Assembly: GCA_025618425.1 (NCBI GenBank)
Contig: CM046847.1
Coordinates: 5,652,441-5,716,440 of the forward strand
Reading direction: 5' to 3'
Source: Heliocidaris tuberculata
Lineage: Eukaryota > Echinodermata > Echinoidea > Camarodonta > Echinometridae
DNA length: 64,000 bases
The notes under the pieces were generated by a model, which did not search any database, was not told the DNA's origin, and was given only the letters and a program-made list of their open reading frames with translations. Positions 42,657 to 56,400 of the stretch are shown here, piece after piece (position 1 is the first letter of the stretch; each line of letters begins with the position of its first letter). A program made the position numbers and the translations under genes.

Positions 42657-45514
42657 GTACTCATCATTATTTCTGTCTCTATCTTTGTCTCTCTTTCTCT
42701 CATTCAGCCGCTTTTCAAACCCTTTCTTCCTTTTGTGAATCCCTTGTTCTTACCCTCTTTCAATCAATACTCTCTCCAATCCATTCCCTCTGTATGCTAT
42801 GAGTTCTGTTGTACATGTACCAAGTATTTTCACCCGTCACCTCAGTGCGACACCGAATGTACATACCATGAATAAAATATGCCAAGACAATATTCCTTAG
42901 TGTTTTTACTGTTTATTATTTGCATTATCATCTCCTACAACTCCTCCACGCACATAAACAGTGTCGACGAATGAAAACAAATGACACTGACGAATAATCA
43001 TTTCATCGGAAACGGACGAATAAGAAAACATAATCATGAAACATCATCACGTTTGCCGAGCAGACACAGATAAAAGAATCGTCTTACATAATTCACTTCT
43101 TCCATAAGACATCCATACTCCAAGACAACATGAATAGTAATGATGATGCATCCATCTGCTGAGAGCCAAGAGGGTGTTTAACTCTATTTAAATGATATGG
43201 ATTAAAGTCCTTTTGGTTCTCGGCTGACGATATCAACGAGTGATTAGCACAATACATGGATGACTTTTCAACAACAAAATATTGTAAGACAATATATTAG
43301 GGAAATTGCAATTTCAATTAGAGTTCTTCAAGAAATTAAAAAGTCAAATCCATCCTGTGATTTTACAGAAATACAACAAATTCATTGCGCAGGGTGGGTC
43401 TAAGGCTCATTTATGACAATAAATACTGGTACATTAAAAAAATGCAACAAATAGTATTAAATGTACTCATATAATATTCATATTGATTCTTCAAGATAAT
43501 GCATAACTACTCCTACATTTCCTTTGTCAGTCAAATACTGATCCTGTTAAAAATCAAACATTTACAAAGAGAATAGCAGTTTTGTCAAGAATTCCTTTTC
43601 CTAAGCTCTTTGTCAATCTGCTACTTTCTTCATTTTCATCGTTGAGGCATGAACATGTGTTATAGTTTTCTAAATATACTTAAAAGTATTTTTTTCAATG
43701 CACTTTTGATTTAGAAACATTTTCTTTCTTTTTTTTGTGAAAGAATTGGTCAATAAGATAGCGAGAATTTTATTCGACCATTATGAATTTTCAAAAATCA
43801 CTAACAATGACAAAAGGCCAAACCAGTTCATTTTACACTAACTCATATCTGTGTTTTTCCCTTGCAAGGCATTTTAATACATATTCCTGTCCATAAGTAA
43901 AACTGCAGCATGAAACATTCACTTCATATTCAAGGAACTGATTCAGTGTGACAATCATAGAAGAAAGAGAGAAGTACATGTATCACAAAAATCATGGCAT
44001 TCGAGTGAATGACCAACAGCTGAAGTCAATAGCATAAATACAGAAATATAGAGCATTGCTTTGGTGCCCCATCAATTTCCAAACAATGAAATATATTATG
44101 CTTTAAACAATGATACGAGTGTAAAACAAAATCAGGTAGCTAATCACATGATAATGAACCAAGATAGATGAATTTCTTTTAGCACCACTTTCAAAAGATT
44201 GCTCCATCGATTACGTACAACATTAAATGTAATTAACTCGTCTTACTGCAACAAGTGTTCTCACATGGGTATACATATACATGTGTAGCTCTCGCTCTCA
44301 CTTTCTTTTTTTTATAACACTGTCATGTTACAAATAAGCCTACTAGCAGAAATGCTTTCTTGCTTTACACAGCCTACATCTTCCTTTTCTGATAAAACAA
44401 AAATGTTTATGCAAAGTATATGTAACCTACAGCCTTTGAAATGTGATACAATCATGACTGAAACCCAATTTTAGATATAATGTAGCTATTTCATGGGCTA
44501 GTTCTGAAAATCAAAATGTCAAATCTTTGAGGTTTTCGGACAGGACATACAAAATTTAAAACCACATTCACAGGGCATCAATTATTTTCAGCTTGGGGTG
44601 AAAGGCCAATCTGCTGTGAATCAGTACATTATCAGAATGATGTGCTGAATCTGTTGAACTTTTTAACCACCTGGGTATTCTGTCTGATTGGAAGGCTCTC
44701 AAGCTCCGAGACTGTGCTTTTGCATTTTAAATGGCAGATAAATTTTTAACTAAGAGGATTGGCATTGTAAAAATCTTAGAAGACTTGCCCGTAATTGCAA
44801 TTTCTTCTAAAATCCAGTTGTAACAAGATAGCTTAGTGAGTGTTGCGATTTAGATGAATTAAGAGTGCTTTTCAATCATGATTACCGGTAGGCTTGAAAT
44901 GTATTCCGAGCTCAATCAAGATTTATTCAGCTACCCAACAAAATGCAAACAAGGAAAAACACACACATTTTCCTGAAAATTGCAGTAACAGTGACAACTG
45001 TGATAGAGAACACTCATTCCTTCTTCACAAGCATGTCTGCATCGCTTCTATTTTTTTCTCCGGATGGATAAGATTTGAATGCTAATTCTCAAGTTCGTAC
45101 ACATTACTGCAGTAAGAGAATGCCCCATGACAACACTTCCATTTTCAATAATATTTTTGTCAGAACAATGCCATGACCCATGCAGTAGTACATTGCACAC
45201 AGAATCTCTGTCAAATAGCACATAGAGACGTCGAGCAGTAGCAGGATATCTACTGTCACAACATTCTGAGAGTTCTTCACCTTGAGTTGCACAAAACTTC
45301 TAGGAATCGTTACAAGTACAAGTGAACATAAGAAACACAAACGGGCCATCTGTATCTACATTCATGATCAACGAAAATGTAGCAACCAAAACCTATGCGT
45401 ATTAATGTGAAAACATGTCTACAAAAGTGAAGAGGCATTCAAAATGATTGCATACATGTACATGTCAATATCATCTTCCACAGTTACGCATGGCTGCATG
45501 ATCACTTTTCGCAT

Positions 45515-45710
45515 TGGTAACCGAACATTTGCTCCATCAACAATGGCTACGAGCTTTATTCTCAATTTGGGCTGCTAATGGGTTTAGCTTAGGTTTTAGA
45601 TTAGGTTTAGGGTTAGGGTTAGGAATGGTGTTTGGTCCAGGATTAAAGGAATTCATTTAGCAACGGATATTAAGTGTGGAGCAATGGATGCCGGAGCCTG
45701 CGGATTTGAA
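45515..45710. mobile_element. Possible small inverted-repeat element with TTAGGG-like centre
   Basis: The segment has TTTGCTCCATCAACAATGG near the left and an imperfectly inverted GGAGCAATGGATGCCGG near the right. In the centre, 45601-45623, is a short TTTAGGGTTAGGG run. The termini are diverged, so the assignment is weak. Confidence 0.4.
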
Positions 45711-46262
45711 CATAAGCAAAACTTCATCTACAAGTATGCAACATATGACATGATACCAAGATGCAAGTCAAAGCTTATCAAAGTCACTTGACTTTAATAG
45801 TTTGTTAAGGTGGCAATAAATAAAGAGTTATAAGCCCACTGTCTTTAGCTCTGGCTTGTAAGAAAAATCACAAACAAAAAATCTCCTTATTTCAAGGAAA
45901 GAATTTGAGGTGGAAGAACGAACAGACATGTACAAAATGCAGCGTCGGTAGAGAAAATAGTCAGTGAAAATTACATGGTACATGAAATGTATACCAAAGA
46001 CAAAAGAAATACATAATATGGGGTAAAAAAACAACATGCATACTTCTAATAATTTCTACAGAAGGATTGAAGGTATAAGGACATAGTAGCAAAATAATCG
46101 GAGACTCAGGGCAAAATTCAAAATTGAAAATTTAGTCTACAACATAAACATACAGTCTAAAGGGCTGGTTAGACCTCAACAGTAATGATAATGATAACAA
46201 TGTTTTCAATGAAAGGTACACCCTACTATGTTGTGTGTACATCTGAGTTTTGCTTGTGTACG

Positions 46263-46658
46263 TTAAAGTGATTTGGTAACTTTGTAGAGGCTTGATAAAA
46301 TCTGAGCTGCCTGGCCTTATATGCCATCAGTGTATGTAATATGGTGTAAAAATGAAGCCCAGGAAAAAAAAAAATACTTCAAAATCATCATGTGCTTCAC
46401 AAAAGTAAACATATGCAAGTGACCGGAAATGCCACTCATTTTCCCCCATAGACTCAGTGTTAGACTAATGTGTATGGCCATATGCTTTCGTAAATGGGAG
46501 TATTTAGTCATAGATATCTTAATAATAGCATTATATATTTGAAAACCTTTCTATGCCTGGCTATTTATTTATCCTTCTGAACATCATTATACAAGACAGA
46601 TATCAAAATTCAACAATTTATTAAATCAAGCCTCCACAAAGGTACTGAATTCCTTTAA
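46263..46658 (+). mobile_element. TTAA MITE (copy 1), complete, about 400 bp
   Basis: The terminal repeats TTAAAGTGATTTGGTAAC and, inverted, TTAAAGGAATTCAGTACC continue into a shared GAGGCTTGAT segment. TTAA is at both ends. The body matches copy 2 at 53781-54679 in inverted orientation. Confidence 0.8.
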
Positions 46659-48935
46659 TAGAATAATACATGTACCAAAATACTTGGCAAGATACCAGAT
46701 GGTCTACAAAGAATCAGCATAGAAGTACATGTAGAAGAGCAGTTGTACGGAGCCTTTAATAAAAAAAAAATCTGATCATCATTGGTGAGGTCTGACTAGC
46801 TCTTTAACAGAGAGGGTGGATGAGATAATTATCTTTTTTTATCTATACCAGTTCTCTTGAATCACAGTGGCTCTTACCCCTGTCACATGGACAGCAGACC
46901 AACAATAGACCAAACAAAAAATTTACAAGACTCCAAATAGCCAGGATCCTGTCCATTATCTGAAGGTTTGGAGTCGGTTTGACGGTGTGATTTGGGTATT
47001 ATCATACACAAACTTGATGGAAATCGCACCCTTTTCGCCTTTTATTTCAAAAAGACCACAATAATAAGTGTGACCACATCATTCTCAGGACTAAATTCGG
47101 AAAAGACCTTAATGGCAGCTATCTTGGTTCAAGAGGTCAAACCACAAGGAAGGGTGCCATTATTTTTCAGAGGCTGGTGTTCAAAAACTGCCAACAGGAA
47201 GCCTCCACATAAGGTTATAAAATCATAACATATGATACATGTCTACAAAAATTTGTCTGATGTGCCAAATTAATCACACATTGACAGAATAATTCAGCCG
47301 AACCAATGGAGTTGCACTTGCTGAAAATAGGTGTAAAAATGCACTTGTACTTGTTAACCCTTTCAAGACAATTGACCACATTTTGTGGTTTGGCTCAATA
47401 ATTTTTGATTCAGAGCTCTAGAAAATATACCAGATGCATGACTAGAAAGAGCAAAAATTTCTGCATACACTAATATATTTTTGTTTCATGACCATACTGC
47501 GTTTGATGCAAGGAATTTTTAAAACAAGAATAAGCTTTAAAATCCTTAAATTGGCAACACATTGACAGGTTCAAAATCATTGTTTTTCATCAAAATTGGC
47601 AATTTTTCAACTTTTCAACAAAATATTTAACCATGAATATTGTTTTAAAAAACATCACACCTTATTAGAACCATGTAGCACTAAAAGAAAAATATTATCA
47701 TTGCCAATTTGAAGAACAAAATGTGATCAATTTAGCCCTGAAATAATTCCTGTCCTGAAAGGGTTAAACAGAGCATGATCATCTATTACCAAGGCATATC
47801 TGATGTGGATTACAAATTAAGCAAATGATGGATTCTTCTCATGATCACAATGCATGCTATAAGTGAGCTGCATTTAAGAGAAGGTTGATTTCTGGGAAAG
47901 GTCGAAAATAATCTGTGAGCTTTCTCATTCTCCTTATGTCAGTTCGGAAGATTATAATAGTAGAAATGTCCCCTGAAAAGGATTGCTCTTCAAATGCCCT
48001 TACATTTAAAAATATGATAACAAACAGCTGAAATGTTCAGGCCGAAAACGTGTGTGTAGTCCCATATACACATTTCTGTGTGCAGTGCATGTGACTCTCA
48101 GCAGGATTGAGTCAATTTCTCATCATTTTGGTGATTCCAAAACCTTACAACATACACAGATTCTTATGTACTATATAAGCAACTTTCCCCCAATTGTTTT
48201 GAGACAGTTTCTTGTGCAATGTAATCGCATGACCAGAACTCAACTTTATCTTTAAAACATGTCCTTCATTTTCTAAGCAAATAGAACTTGATACATATAT
48301 TATTGAAGAGGTGATATGCATTTGATACATTGTAGTCTGTATCAATTACATGGACAGATCGACACCTCCCCTATAATTGATTGATTAATGACATTGCGGT
48401 GCAATGATGCAAACACACTATCATGCTATGCCTTTCATTTGTTAAAGAAGTGGAGATGATCTCCCTAGTGAAGGATAAGGTATCATGTCGTGAGCGCCAG
48501 AAGGCGGTAAGTTCTTATTACACTTGTGCCTTTCTCAGTCTCAGCTGAAGATATAGACCTACATTGTACCATACTTTGAAAGGATTTATTACTCCTTTCA
48601 AGATCAGAGTGGTTAAAAAAAAAATTGTACCTGGTAGTTATTCCCCTTTACTTCTGATCCATGTACATATTACCTTTTTTCTACAAAGATGAAGTTATCA
48701 CACATTACAGTCTTCTTTATTCAGACAATACACCCTTTGTAATAGAATTGTTCACATAGCTACATACACATTGTTCGATCTTCAATCACACAGATCGAGA
48801 TGGATAAAATTGGGTTCAATCCATGTAGCCAACATTTTCATTTTGAATTTCATGATCATGATGATTATTTTCTTTCAAGCATTGCTATCTCAAAAAATTG
48901 AATCAAAATTTGTATTTTCATTGGCTGATTGTAAG

Positions 48936-49250
48936 ATAGGTAGATAGATAGATAGATATCTGTAGAGAGAGAAATAAAAAATAGACAAAAAGATTTATGA
49001 CAGAAGATCAGAAAGAAAGATAGACAGACCAACAGATAGAGGGATAGACATATGGAGAGAATGATAAACAGATAAAAATATTTGAGATAGCAGACAGAAG
49101 GATTGAAAGATAGATAGACAGATAAATGGATAGATGGATAGATAGATATATGGAAAAATGATAAACAGATAAGAAAATTTGAGATAGCAGACAAAAAGAT
49201 TTATAGATAGATAGATAATTAGATACATAGAGATAGAAAGATGGCCAGCT
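48936..49250 (+). repeat. GATA-rich repeat with a larger duplicated unit
   Basis: GATAGATA blocks are interspersed with AACAGATAA and GAGATAGCAGACA segments that recur about 110 bp apart, so a longer unit was duplicated. Confidence 0.85.
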
Positions 49251-49831
49251 AGATGAAGATACACAGAATCTTACTCTCTCTTCGTTTTACAAAAGAATCT
49301 GTTAGGCTCACAAACCTCATTCACAAGTATGCAATTTTGTCCATCTCATCGCTGTACAATAATCCCAGAAAATGTCACTGAGCTTTTTTCAAACAAATAC
49401 CATTCACAAGACACAAAATGTCAGAAGCCATCCCTTCACATTTCCATTTGTTCCAGGACAAATTCACCAATTCATAAACTATGTCCATCATATATTACAC
49501 CACCATACCATATATATTCAATTGCATTTCGATTGCGCAATTACCAGTGCTATTTCTCTCTCAAGATATACATAAAAACTTGTACAATGTACATCACATA
49601 AGCCGATAAAGATAAATACATAATACATGTATGTAATCTGTACAATCTTACAATATCCATGATTTCTCAAATCTCAGTGTTCAATTTCAACATGATTTCC
49701 TTTTCATAGCTTTCCTCAAATATGCCTCTCTTTCAAAAAAACAAAAGAAACAAGAAGATTAGTTCAAAAGTGTAGAAAAAATTTGAGACACATGATTAAA
49801 GTATAAAATAAAAAGAGAACAGGTGTAATCC

Positions 49832-49905
49832 AACCTGTCTATTAAGGCCATCAATAATGAAGAGGGGAAAGTGGTCACAAATCAGTTGATCTCTATAGAC
49901 AGGTT
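49832..49905. mobile_element. Short remnant with AACCTGTCTAT inverted ends
   Basis: AACCTGTCTAT at 49832 is mirrored by ATAGACAGGTT at 49895-49905. The motif matches the terminus of the pogo-like element at 15357, so this is probably an end-to-end deletion relic. Confidence 0.5.
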
Positions 49906-52900
49906 CTAATGTGCATCATATATATTTTCTATGGAAGGGAAACAAGTGAAGTAGCAATCAACGACAGATGGCCTGTAATATAATGTCTTCATAACAACTT
50001 TCAGTGCTTGTTACAATTTACGGCCAAATTCATGTGTGACATGTACAAATGTCTACTTTTTCATTTCATATAAACAGTATTTAAACATTTTTTGTTGTTG
50101 TTGTAAAAAAGTAGATACAACTGTATGATGCATCATGCTATATGACAAACATTGATGGCAAAAGTCTGTTTTAAATCTTGATGAGATTTTCTCATCAAAA
50201 CTCTTTAAAAAAATCTTTAAAATTAAAAAAAAAATGAGTTACCTATACTTTCATTTTGGTTTTTGGTTTTAACACTGTCTTTAACAAAGATTCTGTTAGT
50301 GACTGCATGATATACTAGGTCTGGTACAAAGTTTCGCAAAAACAGGATACATGTCATTACACAAGCTTGAAAAAAAAAACAGCACAAAAAAATGTAAACG
50401 GATGGTTTAGATGACTATAAAGACATGTGCACGGATAGCTGTTGCAGAAAAGCTTTATAAAAACTGACAATTAGAAAATATGTATTCTGTTACAAAATAC
50501 AACCCATATCCTTCCGGAAAAAAGCATTGATATACACAATAATTCAGATCACCTTGAGATTTCAGCCAGAGTATTTTGAAATTCCACCTCCCAAGATATG
50601 GACTGCTCTTCAAATTATCACAGCAAACAGATAAGATATTTCATAGGGAACGATGCTTGAACAACTGTACTGTAATTCCTTCCCATTCAAGGTAGAACAT
50701 AGCAAGTTTTATGGTAAAGACTGAATTTCTGGCAATATAATTAAGGGAAGACATCTAATCCTTCTGGCTATTAGAACACATTATTTCTATTTTTTGTATA
50801 TATTTCAAACCAATTGTACATGTATTTGAAATAATAGATCCTCGCAAATATCACAACTAAAAATCAGGTTTTCAATGTTCAGTAGTTTAACTCACCATCA
50901 AATAGAGCTGTCAAGAAACCAATTACACTTAACTTAGTGATAGGGTGATAATTTTGGAATAAGCCAAGCACAAGATTTAAGTAACCTGTATGAATGTTGG
51001 AGTTTGTAAGACATACTGGCAGACACTTCCTGATTCTGTCGGAAGTCTTCTCTATGAAAAACGTCACTTGAAGAATTCTTCTTTGATAAGGAACTAGATA
51101 CCGGTACGTAAGAGGTATCAAGTAGCAATCCGTGGGCGGTGTATGTAATGTATACATCCTTCATATTAAAGCATGATCAATATTTCTATTAATATGCCAC
51201 CGGGAGGAAGTATCGTTTATTTTACGATATGTAAGGGAAGTTGAACAATTTCTTTGAAGTACTCGAAAAGAGAAAAAGCATAATAACTATCAATTCTCAT
51301 CATCAAAGCTAAAATAGTAGTCAACTGGTGCTAATATTTCAAAAGCATATTAATATCATCTTTGCATATATTTTCAGAAATCATGTTGCAAAAGAACTTA
51401 CTCTGGTACTATTAAGCCCATAGGAAATGACCATATCTATGGCTAATTCTGGAAGATGAAAACTCCCAAGGCTCAATGTTTATATCCAGCATACTCCAAG
51501 TACAATAGCGAATTCTTTAGGGAGATAGAATAACTTGTGTACATCAATGCTTTTACATTTGAACTTTAAGATAAAGGTGCATGTCTATGAGCATACAGTG
51601 CTAACAATGTGGCAGTGAGCTAGCATATGGAAGGAGGATGGATGGATCTGCTTAAAGCAGGTCTGAACCAATTCCAACTGGTTTCAACTGGTTCAGACAA
51701 GTCCAAGCACTTCAAAGCAAGCATGGTGATCTAATACTGAGTGTGGACTTTAAAAATATCAATTTGTGTCCAACTGCATTCAGCCAGACAAGCTGAATAA
51801 GTATTTAAAACAAACTTTATTTCTTATCTTCTTGACAACAGCATAGAGCCTCTTGAATTACAAAGAGAAAGATTTATAGTAAGTTTTCCACAAGTGATTG
51901 TAATAGTGCTAAAAGCTGCAGTGTGTCCATACAGGCAAAGTCAATTACAGTAACATCTAACAAAGGTTACAGATTAGCTCAATCAGTTTCGGACACCTAA
52001 TCAATTTTAAGGCAACCAACAAGTTTAGAACAAACCCACTGGGCAACATGAAGTATTACGATTGCAAGATAATAATGAGATGAATTTCTTTAATAATTGT
52101 TTGCTGTAAAATGTACATAAAACTTGCTATTATTTGCAAAAATATGAAATCAAATGCAAATCTATTAGAAACCCACTTCCATCACACATAATTGGTTGAA
52201 GAAGGATATGCATTTGATCAAAGAAAGTTGCAAGTAATTGCAAGTCTTGGGTCCTGGTTTGAGTTTAAATTCACTTAAAGGTGCATGCATCTTAGAACAG
52301 CTGCAAACATGTTTGTAACTGGATTTCATTATTATGTTTCATGCAGCATCAGGAACAGGAATTTCTGGTTAATTGGAAATGCAGGTGGTTTCAAGTGGAC
52401 TCAAGGGATCTTTCTTTGTTCTCTCCTCTCCTACATCCATCTGCAAAGATTCATCCATTGATTGTAGAAAAGTGACAAGATCACTTGTCTCTGATCAATT
52501 GTTTCTCCTATAATCTTGCAGAGGCGTGTAGAGACACTTGGCAACATGTTATCCTAGATGTTGGAAAGTAGCACCCAGTGATAGCTTTTGCAGCATGTTG
52601 ACATGGCATTCCATTTTACAGAGCAATCACTGTATCAATTTCATGTGGAGTAGCTTGACTTCACAAAATAAAAGGTAGTTGGAGAAGAAGAAGAACTGGT
52701 AATCTTTTAGTTTCATCCATAGTTTGTTTGAAATTGGTCACACTGATTTCAAACAATTTCTAGCACATGTAGAGAAACATAACAGGAAAGACTTAACATC
52801 AGATGTGCTACTCCAACATCTGATCTGCAAAGTGATATAACGCACCAAGGCAGTAGCTGCTGTACACGAAACAACCTCTTATGCAGTTTCCATAGGATTC

Positions 52901-53381
52901 AATACATGTTGCAGGACAGGATTCAAGTACAGCCTGCACAACTTTCCAGACACAGGAACACACATTGGTCACACAGCTTTAACAGACCTTGCTCCTTTCT
53001 ATCAACACGCGGTCAGCAAGGGGAAGAGGAATCGCTAGTTTCGGGGAAGCAACATGATAATAACATATAAAATGACACATGGTCACACTGACCAACAACC
53101 AACGGTCGGAGTGTGATGGTCTCCTACACCTACTGATATCCAATTTATATATTCATATATACATATACACACACGATGGCAGGTTTCCGGCTCTTTAATA
53201 GTTGTTTTCTTACAGTGTAAGGTCTCACAAAAATAGTCATCGTTCATCCTTTCGAGATCGTCCATCATGTCTGTAGGTCTAACCTGAAAGAAGTCGATAA
53301 TACATTTGTCTGTCCATTCCAAAATTGGTCTAGTTCTTGCAGCAATAGAGTCTTGTCTTTTGCAAAGACGGCAGCTTGCTG

Positions 53382-53432
53382 TCATACATGTAGTTCTTGT
53401 CTTGATCTGTACTGCAGCATCAGTGGAAAACT
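53382..53432 (-). CDS. Terminal 17-codon exon of the PCGF3/5-type gene
   Basis: A strong acceptor (TTCTTCCCTCTACAG on the minus strand) precedes 16 codons and a stop. The phase-0 start matches the phase-0 end of the upstream exon, which ends WRAK. The peptide [16 protein letters not shown] aligns with the last RAWUL strand and tail of PCGF3, which in human runs on from WRFK as KAPLLLHYRPKMDLL. A competing acceptor at about 53292 is weaker on similarity. Confidence 0.75.
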   Translation of the reverse strand, partial: SFPLMLQYRSRQELHV

Positions 53433-56400
53433 CTGTAGAGGGAAGAAAATGAGAAAAGATGGGAGAAGGATGAGCAGATACATGAGTACAGTGGAAAACT
53501 CACTAAAATCTAGTGACCCATTCTTTATCTTGTGGTTAGATAGGAAACAGATTTAATATTCAAATTATCTCTTCACCCCCAAACTGGTAAATAATGTAAA
53601 CCTTCCATTACTTTGAATTTCTAAAGATAATTTAGTTTGTGCAATAAAAAAAATAAACAAAGTTATACATTTATCTAATCATCACATTTTTAAAGGAGAA
53701 TGAAACCTTGGGGAAAAATCAATTTTAATGAAAAGAGAGGATAGAGAGAAGCAATTTAAAAAAAGTTCCATCAAAATCAGTTAAAAGGATTCAGTAACCT
53801 TGTGAAGGCTTGATTTAATAAATTGGTGAATTTTGATATCTGTCTTGTATAATGATGTTAAAGCTCACAGACAGTCTCGGTAGCAAAAACAAGGCTGGCA
53901 AGACACTTATCTAACATAGTCACATACTATTCTCCTTTTATCATAAGACACATGTACGAGATTATTTAACATTCCATTCACGATTTCGAACAAATTTTAG
54001 TGTAAATATCTGTAAGAAACGCTTGGTAACGGCTTTTCACTGCCTCACGCTAAGACCATATCCACCCGAAGGTTCCCCGCACAATAAACCCAGCGCTTCG
54101 CACTGTGTGCAGCGTATTCTATAACACACAGCAATCCCTATGTGCGTAATGTGTGTGGCCGTTGTTTGAATTTACATCCCCTCTTTTTTGGGCCAGGGAT
54201 TTTTATTACTTTTCACCTCTCATTCGATAAATATTTCACTTGAGGAAAAAACTTCACAGCATCTTAGTTATGTTAGTACCGTGCTGTTTATTAAGTAAAA
54301 TCAAAGAAATCTCACGAAAAGTTTTTGAGAGCTTCCCAAAACTATCTTCTACCTTTAAGAAGGATAAATAAATAGCCAGGCATAGAAAGGTTTTCAAATA
54401 TATGATGCTATTATTAAGATATCTATGACTGAATACTCCCATTTACGAAAGCATATGTCCATACGCTTTAGTCTAACACTAAGGCTATGGGGGAAAATGA
54501 GTCTGGCATTTCTAGTCACTTGCATACATGTATATCTACTTTTGTGAAGCACATGATGATTTGAAGTGCTTTTTTTTCCCCCTGGGCTTCATTTTTACAC
54601 CATATTACATAAACTGATAGCATGTAAGGAGGCAGCTCAGATTTTATCAAGCCTCTACAAAGTTACCAAATCACTTTAAGAAATTAGAAAGTTATGAAAG
54701 TTTGAAAAGTCTCAATTTACTTTCTATGGTGATCCGCAAATTGGCATTGTTGCTTTAAAGTGACAAGTTAACTAGTTCAACTCTCCATATGTTTTGTACA
54801 CAAAATTTCATATTTTCCCCATTATCTCTCAAGGTGCAGCTTGTCTCCTTCTTAGCTCAAGATATATCATGGGAAAATGTATTTGACACAACATATGTTG
54901 AGTTCACAAAAAGACAAGCAGCATCTTTAGAGATAATGGAGAAAATATGAAATTTTGTGTACAAAACATATTGAGAGTTGTACTACTAAACCTGTCATTT
55001 TATAGCAACATTGCCAATTTGAGGATCGCCATAGAAAGTAAATTGAGACTTTTCAAACTTTCATAACTTTCTCATTTCATAACCAATTTTGATGGAACTT
55101 TTTAAAAATTGCTTCTCTCTGTCCTCTCTTTTCATTTAAATTGATCCCCCCCAAGGTTTCATTCTCCTTTAAATTATACTATTCATCATGGTCTGTCAAA
55201 TTGCAAACATATTAAAAACAAGATACAATTTCAATAGATCCTAATTTAATCAAAGTGAAAGTATCTATTTTGGCACATTTCAAGAATCACTCCTTACCCA
55301 TTCTGACCAACCCCCTCACCCTAAACCAAAATGCTCCTCAAAAAGTCTTTTACTAAACTATTATGGTGACCAACACTTTAAAGAGAACATTCACAATCTA
55401 TTCAGAAGGGGTTTCAAGCTTTAAATATTGTAGGTTTCATGTTGGGGGGAGGGAGTGTGTATATCATATCATATATGAATGAGATATTGAAATGAAAAGA
55501 AAGAACGTAATACATATTGCAGAAACAAGAAAGGATCCATCTAGGTCACAGTCTACTATGATGACAAAATCAGACAATTGAGGGAAATCAGTTCTACCAG
55601 ATGATGGCTGAGTTGAAAGGGTCTTTCATTCTTATTCACAATGGTCAAATCTAAGTGTATCATGAAAGAGAGATGTGGTGGTATTCACACTTGCGATATG
55701 TTCTCGAATTTGTTTATGATGTCATTCTTTCAAAAATGGGTGGCACGGTGGCACGCACACATACATAAACTATTGTGCGTAATACCATCTTTTAAAGAAC
55801 TACAGGTATCTGTCTTCATTACTGAGAAGAAATGAGAACACAGCTCTCTTCTTGCTAAAACTTTATTAAGTCAATCAATTTTTTTCAAAAATATGTGCTA
55901 CAATATACACTGTATGTACAACTTAAGCTAGGCAGTGTCCACAATATCAAAGAGGCATACTTACACATGCATAACCCAATTCTTATGATTGATAAAAGCC
56001 AACACTAATCTGTTTCAGCCAGTTAAAATTCTATCGTCAATACTGATGGCATGTAAAATTTTGATCCATGAAATGATGCCAAGTCAAAAAATAGATTTAA
56101 TCTATTAATTGGGACAAAAATTTCATATATATGCAAGTAACACTAGCCCTAAAACAAAGCCAAATGTAGCAGCATGTGTGAATTGGCTACTCCAAGTATA
56201 AACGGGTTTAATTTTACATGTGAATGGGTCCGAGCCTGCCAATCTGGTATGTTCATAGCATATAACATGTAGAGGAAGACGAGACTGATTGTGTATTCAT
56301 ACGAAGACTGCTAATGTGATTCATTTTTTTGCTCAAGATTGTGGATGGCTGTGAGAAAGTTCAGAGTGTCTACTCTCCCCAGAGCTGTATGATGGAGTCA

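Larger units (their letters stand above)
42900..53380 (-). other. Gene-free stretch, possibly the long PCGF 3' UTR
   Basis: No exon or ORF of interest is seen on either strand between the convergent NOP56 and PCGF stop codons. Contents are AT-rich unique DNA, one TTAA MITE (46263), a GATA-rich repeat and a pogo-end relic. A long PCGF 3' UTR is inferred only from position and the lack of genes. Confidence 0.35.

Noticed and set aside
45601..45623. TTTAGGGTTAGGG as a telomere
   Set aside because: Only two to three units, internal and near a possible MITE; a short interstitial match.
53083..53291. Alternative PCGF terminal exon (VRPTDMMDDLERMNDD...) after a good acceptor
   Set aside because: The acceptor is plausible and phase fits, but the peptide lacks the conserved final RAWUL strand, which the exon at 53382-53432 supplies.
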